From: Brevibacillus brevis NBRC 100599
GTDB lineage: Bacteria > Bacillota > Bacilli > Brevibacillales > Brevibacillaceae
DNA length: 64,000 nt
Assembly: GCF_000010165.1 (NCBI RefSeq)
Contig: NC_012491.1
Location: forward strand, 1,916,001 to 1,980,000
Reading direction: 5' to 3'
The notes beneath the pieces were generated by a model. It was not told the DNA's origin. It saw only the letters and a program-made list of their open reading frames with translations, and searched no databases. The translations under genes and the position numbers were made by a program. Position 1 is the stretch's first letter. The number at the start of each line of letters is the position of its first letter. This document shows positions 58,223-64,000 of this stretch, piece by piece.

Positions 58223-58735
58223 ATGGATTTTAAACAATACATTCGTGTTATCCCAGATTTTCCACAGCCAGGTATTCGTTTCAAGGACATCACTACTCTC
58301 TTGAAGGATGGCCCTGCTTACAAAGCTGCGATCCAAGACTTGGCTGTCTTCGCTCGTGAAGTACAAGCAGACGTAATTGCGGGTCCAGAAGCTCGTGGAT
58401 TCGTAGTAGGTGCGCCATTGTCGTACGAAATGGGAATTGGCTTTGTACCGATCCGCAAGTCTGGCAAGCTGCCATATGAATCCATCAAGGCGAATTACGA
58501 CCTGGAGTATGGAAAAGATGCGCTGGCTGTACACGTGGATGCTATCCAACCAGGTCAGCGTGTTCTGATTGCAGACGATTTGCTGGCGACAGGTGGAACC
58601 ATTGAGACAACAATCAATTTGATTGAGCAACTCGGTGGCAAAGTAGTAGGAGCTGCCTTCTTCATCGAACTGTCCTACTTGGATGGACGTAGCAAAATAG
58701 GTGAAATTCCTATCAAATCGCTCGTTCAATATTAA
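58223..58735 (+). CDS. apt: adenine phosphoribosyltransferase
   Basis: A 170-residue salvage enzyme turning adenine and PRPP into AMP. The adenine-side PDFPQPGIRFKDIT (about residues 11-24) and the PRPP loop VLIADDLLATGGT (about 114-126) are intact. TAGGAGG precedes the ATG. The order recJ-apt-relA is that of B. subtilis; a terminator ends the recJ-apt unit. Confidence 0.97.
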   Translation: MDFKQYIRVIPDFPQPGIRFKDITTLLKDGPAYKAAIQDLAVFAREVQADVIAGPEARGFVVGAPLSYEMGIGFVPIRKSGKLPYESIKANYDLEYGKDALAVHVDAIQPGQRVLIADDLLATGGTIETTINLIEQLGGKVVGAAFFIELSYLDGRSKIGEIPIKSLVQY

Positions 58736-58750
58736 TTGATGCAACAAGGA

Positions 58751-58781
58751 AAAACGGGTGAAATGCCCGTTTTTTTCTTTT
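58751..58781 (+). terminator. terminator after apt
   Basis: AAAACGGG and CCCGTTTT pair around a 7-base loop, followed by further T. Confidence 0.88.
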
Positions 58782-58817
58782 TTCTGCGGCTGTACATACT
58801 TTACAGGGGAATTCAGC

Positions 58818-58846
58818 TTTACAAGACGAACGACATACAAGATAAT
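58818..58846 (+). promoter_or_regulatory. promoter in the apt-relA gap
   Basis: TTTACA, 17 bases and GATAAT. It starts a transcript about 265 bases before relA. A second -10-like TATAAT at 59046-59051 has no good -35 box. Confidence 0.55.
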
Positions 58847-58901
58847 AGTATGAAATAGACAGACATGATACGTGCAAGTAAGCCTTCGCCTGCGCCAAAA
58901 G

Positions 58902-58924
58902 ACTTGGCAACGCCCAAGTTTTCT
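58902..58924 (+). terminator. weak hairpin in the relA leader
   Basis: ACTTGG and CCAAGT pair around CAACGC and are followed by TTTCT. With the promoter at 58818 it could delimit an RNA of about 70 bases. Elsewhere in this 380-base gap I see three copies of AAACTTTCC (one inverted, near 58937, others near 58977 and 59035) and the palindrome CCTCGATCGAGG (59075-59086), but no gene. Confidence 0.35.
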
Positions 58925-59118
58925 AGACGTATAGGAAAGTTCAAGTGCTTCACAGTGCGAAATGCGTCCAGGCTTAAACTTTCCGGAGCGCATCACGAAG
59001 TGCCCCAGCGTCTGCTTCCGGCAATACTTCGGTGAAACTTTCCGCTATAATGCGGTCGCTCCTCCGTGAGAAGGCCTCGATCGAGGTTATTTTACTGAGA
59101 GGATAAGGGAAGGGAACT

Positions 59119-61290
59119 ATGATTACCGGCATTGATGAGATAGTAAAAAAAGCAAGCACATATTTATCACAAACGGATATGGACCTGATTACACGTGCCT
59201 ATCAGCTAGCAGAAAAAGCGCATGAAGGGCAAATACGCAAATCAGGCGTTCCTTACATTATGCACCCAATCGCCGTGGCGGGTATTCTTGCAAACCTGCA
59301 CATGGATGCCGTTACGATTGCGGCTGGATTTTTGCATGATGTCGTGGAAGATACCGAGATTACGCTTGATCATCTCCGTGAGCAGTTCGGACCGGATGTA
59401 GCTCTCCTTGTAGATGGAGTGACCAAGCTGGAAAAAATTAAATACAAGTCCAAAGAAGAGCAGCTCGCCGAAAACCACCGCAAGATGCTGGTTGCCATGG
59501 CGCAGGACATCCGCGTCATCATGATCAAGCTGGCAGACCGTCTGCACAACATGAGGACACTTCGGCACATGTCGGAGGAGAAGCAACGCGAGATTTCCGA
59601 TGAAACGCTGGAAATCTTTGCGCCACTCGCTCATCGATTGGGGATCGCTTCCGTCAAATGGGAACTGGAAGATACGGCGCTTCGGTATTTGAATCCGCAA
59701 CAGTACTATCGGATTGTGAATTTGATGCAAAAGAAACGGGTGGAGCGTGAAGCCTACCTGAATGAAGCATCGGATACGATCAGAGAAAAGCTGGGCGAGT
59801 TAAACATCGAGGCAGAAATTTCGGGACGTCCGAAGCATATCTACAGCATCTTTAAAAAGATGACGAGACAAAACAAGCAGTTCAACGAGATTTATGATCT
59901 GCTTGCGTTGCGAATCATCGTGAATGACATCCGCGACTGTTATGCGGTTCTCGGTATCGTGCATACCCTGTGGAAGCCGATGCCAGGCCGATTCAAAGAT
60001 TACATTGCCATGCCAAAGACGAACATGTACCAATCGCTTCATACCACAGTGATTGGGCCAAAAGGTGAGCCATTGGAAGTGCAAATCCGCACGTGGGATA
60101 TGCACCAGACAGCAGAGATCGGGATCGCGGCTCACTGGGCGTACAAGGAAGGCAAAAGCATCGTGCAAGGCTCTTTTGCAGAGAAGCTGGGCAGTCTGCG
60201 GGAGATTATCGAAGGTGGGTCGGAAGAAGCTCCGAACGCGCAAGAGTTCATGGAGAGTCTCAAGCAGGATCTTTTCTCCGATACGGTTTTCGTCTTCACG
60301 CCAAAAGGCGATGTAGTCGAGTTGCCAAAAGGCTCTGTACCGCTAGACTTCTCCTATCGGATTCACTCTGCGGTAGGAAACAGAACGATTGGCGCCAAGG
60401 TGAACGGCAAGATTGTGCCGCTCGACTATGCGATGAAAACAGGCGATATCGTAGAAATCCTGACGTCCAAGCATTCGTACGGTCCTAGTCAGGACTGGCT
60501 AAAGATGGCCAAATCCGCGCATGCTCGCAATAAAATTAAGCAGTGGTTTAAAAAAGAGAAGCGGGAAGAGAACGTCGCAAAAGGTCAGCAAATGGTGGAA
60601 GCGGAGATCAAGTCGCGCAGCTTTGACATAAAAGAAGCGATGACGGAAGTGAACCTGAAGGAAGCGGCAGCACGGTTTAATTTCCAAGGGGCAGAAGACA
60701 TGTTTGCCGCGGTCGGCTATGGCGGCATTACGGCATCGCAAATTGCGACTCGTCTCCTAGACAAACTCCGTCGGGAGCGCGAAGAACAAAACCCAACCAT
60801 TCCTGAGGTCAAACCGAATCCAGCAAATCGCTCTGTCAAGAGTGAGTCTGGTGTGAAAGTCCGTGGCTTGGATAATTTGCTCGTCCGTATTTCTCGTTGC
60901 TGTACACCTGTCCCAGGCGACCAGATTATCGGTTTCATCACGAGAGGTCGTGGGGTATCGGTGCATCGACTGGACTGTCCGAACGTACTGACTGACGAAT
61001 GTACTGAACGTCTGATTGATGTCGAATGGGATACGGATTTCAAGCATAATTTCCATGTAGAGATCGAGATCACGGGCAATGATCGGAGCGGACTGTTAAA
61101 CGATGTACTGCAGGTTGTGGCTGAAACAAAGACGAATATTGCGGCTGTCAGTGGCAAGTCCGATAAAAATCGAGTGGCAACGATTCATATGACCATCTCG
61201 ATTAGCAATGTGGATCATCTGTTGAAAGTAGTAGAGCGCATTAAGCGCATCAAAGATATTTATTCGGTTCGCCGGATACTGAGCACCTGA
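59119..61290 (+). CDS. relA: bifunctional (p)ppGpp synthetase/hydrolase
   Basis: A 723-residue stringent-response enzyme of the Rel type. The HD hydrolase domain has HDVVEDT (about residues 75-81) and the intact synthetase domain has DIYDLLALRIIV and GPKGEPLEVQIRT; TGS (about 390-450), helical and zinc-finger-like (RCCTPVPGD), and C-terminal ACT domains follow. Both active sites look functional. AAGGGAAGGGAAC precedes the ATG. dtd follows after 51 bases, as in B. subtilis. Confidence 0.97.
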   Translation: MITGIDEIVKKASTYLSQTDMDLITRAYQLAEKAHEGQIRKSGVPYIMHPIAVAGILANLHMDAVTIAAGFLHDVVEDTEITLDHLREQFGPDVALLVDGVTKLEKIKYKSKEEQLAENHRKMLVAMAQDIRVIMIKLADRLHNMRTLRHMSEEKQREISDETLEIFAPLAHRLGIASVKWELEDTALRYLNPQQYYRIVNLMQKKRVEREAYLNEASDTIREKLGELNIEAEISGRPKHIYSIFKKMTRQNKQFNEIYDLLALRIIVNDIRDCYAVLGIVHTLWKPMPGRFKDYIAMPKTNMYQSLHTTVIGPKGEPLEVQIRTWDMHQTAEIGIAAHWAYKEGKSIVQGSFAEKLGSLREIIEGGSEEAPNAQEFMESLKQDLFSDTVFVFTPKGDVVELPKGSVPLDFSYRIHSAVGNRTIGAKVNGKIVPLDYAMKTGDIVEILTSKHSYGPSQDWLKMAKSAHARNKIKQWFKKEKREENVAKGQQMVEAEIKSRSFDIKEAMTEVNLKEAAARFNFQGAEDMFAAVGYGGITASQIATRLLDKLRREREEQNPTIPEVKPNPANRSVKSESGVKVRGLDNLLVRISRCCTPVPGDQIIGFITRGRGVSVHRLDCPNVLTDECTERLIDVEWDTDFKHNFHVEIEITGNDRSGLLNDVLQVVAETKTNIAAVSGKSDKNRVATIHMTISISNVDHLLKVVERIKRIKDIYSVRRILST

Positions 61291-61341
61291 TCCCTCGTGG
61301 ATTAGGTGTTCTTGTTTAGCGAAGGGAAAGGATGAATCAGT

Positions 61342-61779
61342 GTGAGAGTTGTCGTACAAAGAACGAGAGAAGCGAGTGTGACCGTAGCAGGAGAGGTTGT
61401 CGGACAAATTGATCACGGCTTAATGCTGCTGGTAGGAATTACACATGAAGACACAGAAAAAGAAGTAGAATTTGTCGCAGACAAAATTGCGAACTTGCGT
61501 ATTTTTGAAGACGAGGAAGGCAAAATGAACTTCTCTGTTTTAGATAAGGGTGGTCAAATTTTGTCCGTATCACAATTTACACTGTATGGTGATTGTAGAA
61601 AGGGCAGAAGACCCAATTTTATGGCTGCCGCACGACCAGAGCAAGCTGAACCGCTGTACGAGCTGTTTAACACCAAGCTGCGGGAAAAAGGGCTCCAGGT
61701 GGAAACGGGACGCTTTGGTGCAATGATGGACGTACGTCTGTTAAATGATGGCCCTGTCACATTGATTGTGGAATCCTAA
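61342..61779 (+). CDS. dtd: D-aminoacyl-tRNA deacylase
   Basis: A 145-residue enzyme that removes D-amino acids and glycine wrongly attached to tRNA. The signature SQFTLYGD (about residues 77-84) and the C-terminal [11 protein letters not shown] with the Gly-Pro motif are present. GTG start with AAAGGATG upstream. Likely cotranscribed with relA. Confidence 0.96.
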   Translation: MRVVVQRTREASVTVAGEVVGQIDHGLMLLVGITHEDTEKEVEFVADKIANLRIFEDEEGKMNFSVLDKGGQILSVSQFTLYGDCRKGRRPNFMAAARPEQAEPLYELFNTKLREKGLQVETGRFGAMMDVRLLNDGPVTLIVES

Positions 61780-61801
61780 ACACAACCAAGGGGATGAAAA
61801 C

Positions 61802-62362
61802 ATGGCGCAAGAAGCATTGGTGATCGGTGCGAGTGGCATGCTTACAGAGGTTTCCCGATGGCTGGCTCGCCAAGGTTATCAAGTAACGGTGCTTGGGCGT
61901 GATCCAATAAAATTAAGTCGTATCAGAGACGGTTCCATTCATCCAGAGTCGATTCATTTGCTGTCTCAAGACTATCAGCAGACAGACAGCTTGCGTCAGT
62001 CTATGGCCGAGCTCGTAGAGAAGAGAGGGCCAATGGATGTGGTTGTCGCGTGGATTCATTCGACTGCACCGCATGCACTCTCTGTGATCGTAGAAGAACT
62101 GTCGCGTCCAGAGAAGAGCTGGCAATTGCTGCATGTGTGTGGGAGCGGTGTTTGGAAAAATTACCCAACAAAACTTACATCAGAAGCTTGTATATATCGA
62201 CGGGTCATCCTCGGGTTTACGTGTGCAGGTGAGCATTCACGCTGGCTGACGAATGATGAAATTGCGGCTGGGGTAATTGACGCTCTGCAAACAACTGAAA
62301 AACAAATAATCGTCGGTCAGGTTGAGCCGTGGGAAAAACGTCCGGCTTATTCATCCATATAA
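61802..62362 (+). CDS. short-chain dehydrogenase-like Rossmann protein
   Basis: A 186-residue protein with an N-terminal nucleotide-binding turn (LVIGASGMLTEVSRWLARQG, residues 6-25) and VTVLGRDP. It is shorter than classical dehydrogenases and lacks a clear Ser-Tyr-xxx-Lys catalytic set, so catalysis is uncertain. Relatives of this size are found in many bacilli without assigned function. ATG at 61802 follows AAGGGGATG; it starts 22 bases after dtd. A terminator follows. Confidence 0.75.
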   Translation: MAQEALVIGASGMLTEVSRWLARQGYQVTVLGRDPIKLSRIRDGSIHPESIHLLSQDYQQTDSLRQSMAELVEKRGPMDVVVAWIHSTAPHALSVIVEELSRPEKSWQLLHVCGSGVWKNYPTKLTSEACIYRRVILGFTCAGEHSRWLTNDEIAAGVIDALQTTEKQIIVGQVEPWEKRPAYSSI

Positions 62363-62383
62363 CGAAATAGCGAAGTCAAAAAC

Positions 62384-62416
62384 AAAAAACGATTGCGTTC
62401 GGCAATCGTTTTTTGT
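62384..62416. terminator. bidirectional terminator between the Rossmann and DinB genes
   Basis: AAAAAACGATTGC and GCAATCGTTTTTT are perfectly complementary over 13 bp with a 5-base loop, between convergent genes. Confidence 0.93.
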
Positions 62417-62437
62417 TCGTTTCAGTACGAAATCGAG

Positions 62438-62980
62438 TCAGTGAATGTAATTGGCTGTTGGGAGGATCAGATTTTTGCCGATTAGATTTGCAGAAATCGG
62501 CTTTTTCCCGATTTCTCGTGCCCATATCGATAGCTGACCGACATGGTGGATTTCATGAGCGATCATGTGCCGCATAATTTCACCCCATGTGTACGTAGCG
62601 ATGCTGCCGTCTGGCTTCGTGTCCTGAAAGGCTCTTGTTTCCATGCTTTCATCCCAATTGCGCAAAAATTGAAGCACATCCGGGCGAAAAGTCGCCTCCA
62701 GCTCACAAACCTTTTCCAACCGGTTGTAAAGGTTGAAGCTTTCTTGAAAATCAGGCCTTCCCAGCATGACTTGAATCCAGCTCCACTCCACATCAATGAC
62801 ATGGAACAGGGTATGCAAAATCCCCCCGACACCTCCGATGCGCGGACGAAGCAATTCTTCTATCGGAACGTCCTCACACCATTTCAGCCATTCTTCACGA
62901 ACTATCCAATTGTACTCAAACATGGTTTTAATAGAAATCACTCCATTTTCAAAGGTTAACTTGTGATCACCTGCGTCCAT
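62438..62980 (-). CDS. DinB/YfiT-family protein
   Basis: A four-helix-bundle metal-binding protein of the DinB superfamily, up to 180 residues. The three-histidine metal site is represented by LFHVIDVEW and HMIAHEIHHVGQL. Members act as thiol-S-transferases (bacillithiol) or are of unknown function. The start is unclear: ATG 62980 has no ribosome site and ATG 62923 (MFEYNWIV) is the usual family start but its GGAGTGA is far. A well-placed AAGGAG near 63027 serves only very short frames (10 and 19 codons) that end before the gene. Confidence 0.78.
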   Translation of the reverse strand: MDAGDHKLTFENGVISIKTMFEYNWIVREEWLKWCEDVPIEELLRPRIGGVGGILHTLFHVIDVEWSWIQVMLGRPDFQESFNLYNRLEKVCELEATFRPDVLQFLRNWDESMETRAFQDTKPDGSIATYTWGEIMRHMIAHEIHHVGQLSIWAREIGKKPISANLIGKNLILPTANYIH

Positions 62981-63109
62981 ACCGTGCGATTACTGATAGT
63001 GTGATTGTTTTTCATCCGTCATCACTCCTTTCGATGCTTATGATATTCGCAAATCCTTTGGGAATTCCTGCCTGGCTTGCCTTGATGCGATCAGATGCGC
63101 CATAAAAGA

Positions 63110-63156
63110 AACCCCCAAACGCGAGAGCTTAAGACAGCTTCTTTCGCCTGGGGATT
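63110..63156 (-). terminator. terminator after the amidase gene
   Basis: On the - strand ATCCCCAGGCGAAAGAAGC pairs imperfectly with GCTCTCGCGTTTGGGGGT and is followed by TTCTTTT. Confidence 0.65.
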
Positions 63157-63170
63157 TTGTAAGAGAGGGA

Positions 63171-64000
63171 TCAGCCTCCCTGATTGCTTTGTGTATTAAA
63201 GTACTGGACAATCCCTTTGAACAGACCTTCTGCGGCAAGATCCTGCTGTTTCTCAGAACGTGCGCGAATCTCATCGTTGTAGTTGGATAAGAAGGAGATC
63301 TCGGCCAAAATGGATGGCACCGGGTTTTCGCGTAGAACGAAATAGTCTCCGTACCGATAATTCATGTCCTTGTAGCTCGTCGCTTTCACCAGTTCTGTTT
63401 GAACGAGGGAGGCGAGCTTGCTAGAGTTACCTTGGCTGTAGTAGAAAATAATCGAGCCATTCGTTGCAGAGTTTGGATGCGTATTATGATGGACGCTGAC
63501 AAAAATATCAGCCTGATTTTGAATCGCGATGTCGACGCGCTGTTGCAGGGTCAGTTTGCGATCATCAGCTCGCGTCATGATGACTTTGGCACCTGCTGCT
63601 TCCAACTTGTTACGTAGGAGCAGAGAAACTTGCAGATTGACCGTTTTCTCTAAAGTAGAGAAGCTGGAGCCAGTCGAACCACCATCTGTGCCACCATGTC
63701 CAGCATCGACGACGATGACTTTGCCGACAAGATCATTACTGCGTACCACTGCTTGCGCACCGTTAGCAGAAACGAGCCAACCTGCAATGTAGCCTGTGGA
63801 GCCGTCAGGGAAGTTTACTTGGAACCACTCGCCTGATTTATTGGCAATCCCATATTTCTCGCCAGGCTGTACCTGTTTGATAACAGCGTGATCGGTACTC
63901 GGACCAGAACGAACATTGGTATCTGGATTCATGACCGTCACGTATGGGCCACTCGGAGTAGGCATGCTTGGTTGGTCCACCGTAATGTGCTGGCCTGCCA
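63171..64000 (-). CDS. N-acetylmuramoyl-L-alanine amidase with SH3 domains (5' truncated)
   Basis: The last 276 residues of a larger peptidoglycan amidase; the frame is open to the window end. An SH3b domain (NPDTNVRSGPSTDHAVIKQV to GYIAGWLV) precedes an Amidase_3 catalytic domain with zinc ligands in VDAGHGGTDGG, ekt-type Glu in TLEKTVNLQ, and SVHHNTHPN, and the catalytic Glu in SILAEISFLSN. The residues before it (AGQHITV) look like the end of another SH3 domain, so the full protein has several. Likely a secreted autolysin or spore/cell separation enzyme; signal peptide is outside the window. Confidence 0.93.
   Translation of the reverse strand, partial: AGQHITVDQPSMPTPSGPYVTVMNPDTNVRSGPSTDHAVIKQVQPGEKYGIANKSGEWFQVNFPDGSTGYIAGWLVSANGAQAVVRSNDLVGKVIVVDAGHGGTDGGSTGSSFSTLEKTVNLQVSLLLRNKLEAAGAKVIMTRADDRKLTLQQRVDIAIQNQADIFVSVHHNTHPNSATNGSIIFYYSQGNSSKLASLVQTELVKATSYKDMNYRYGDYFVLRENPVPSILAEISFLSNYNDEIRARSEKQQDLAAEGLFKGIVQYFNTQSNQGG

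Noticed and set aside
58869..59034. 54-codon + strand frame (MIRASKPSPAP...) in the relA leader
   Set aside because: No ribosome site precedes it and it crosses the hairpin; kept as non-coding leader.

Overview
The window is chromosomal DNA of a Gram-positive, endospore-forming Firmicute. Gene content and order match the valS-folC-comC-spoIIB-maf-radC-mreBCD-minCD-spoIVFAB-rplU-prp-rpmA-spo0B-obg-pheB and bofC-ruvAB-queA-tgt-yajC-spoVB-comN-secDF-recJ-apt-relA-dtd blocks known from Bacillus subtilis. Separate secD and secF genes, a proline-rich SafA-like protein and the style of the proteins point to the Paenibacillaceae, most likely Brevibacillus (inference). Almost all genes are on the + strand, intact and housekeeping. 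No tRNA, rRNA, CRISPR array, prophage or transposase gene was found.

Layout. 1-6300: a STAS-domain anti-anti-sigma protein behind a sigma-B-like promoter, a T-box leader with valS, then folC and murC. 6300-7700: a 212-bp nested inverted repeat of unknown nature, then fabH behind a clear FapR operator. 7800-18200: a short prepilin-peptidase-like protein, spoIIB, a DUF4321 protein, maf, radC, mreBCD, a class B PBP with a repeated N-terminal insert, minC and minD: the cell shape and division cluster. 18200-19950: rodA, and a cold-shock gene preceded by a promoter plus terminator-like hairpin. 20000-24900: spoIVFA/spoIVFB (pro-sigma-K processing), an inverted AAC(6')-like acetyltransferase, an RNase E/G protein and rplU-prp-rpmA, where Prp is expected to trim the N-terminus of L27. 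25000-29550: spo0B, obg, a beta-barrel protein, and a DUF1641-ndh pair behind a Rex-type operator.

29590-36500: a 50-residue gene on the - strand, then the amino-acid operon pheB-hom-thrC-thrB-pheA and the spore coat genes safA and a CotS-family kinase-like gene. 37500-41850: a secreted cyclic-nucleotide phosphodiesterase/nucleotidase (- strand), bofC, a secreted protein with a YkuD-like motif (- strand) and a 63-residue protein. 42000-49600: ruvC-ruvA-ruvB-DUF2905, a SpoIID/LytB protein with an SH3-like insertion, queA, tgt, yajC and a TIGR04086-type membrane protein. 49690-55700: corA, a DUF421 protein, spoVB (- strand), comN, secD and secF. 55800-64000: recJ with a perfect palindrome just upstream of its promoter, apt, relA, dtd, a Rossmann-fold protein, a DinB-like protein and a multi-SH3 N-acetylmuramoyl-L-alanine amidase cut by the window end.

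The parts that ordinary annotation does not explain are the nested inverted repeat at 6377-6588, the hairpin before the cold-shock gene, the palindrome before recJ, the triplicated PBP insert, the YkuD-like secreted protein and the small - strand gene at 29592-29744. All calls were made by reading; no database search or folding program was run.
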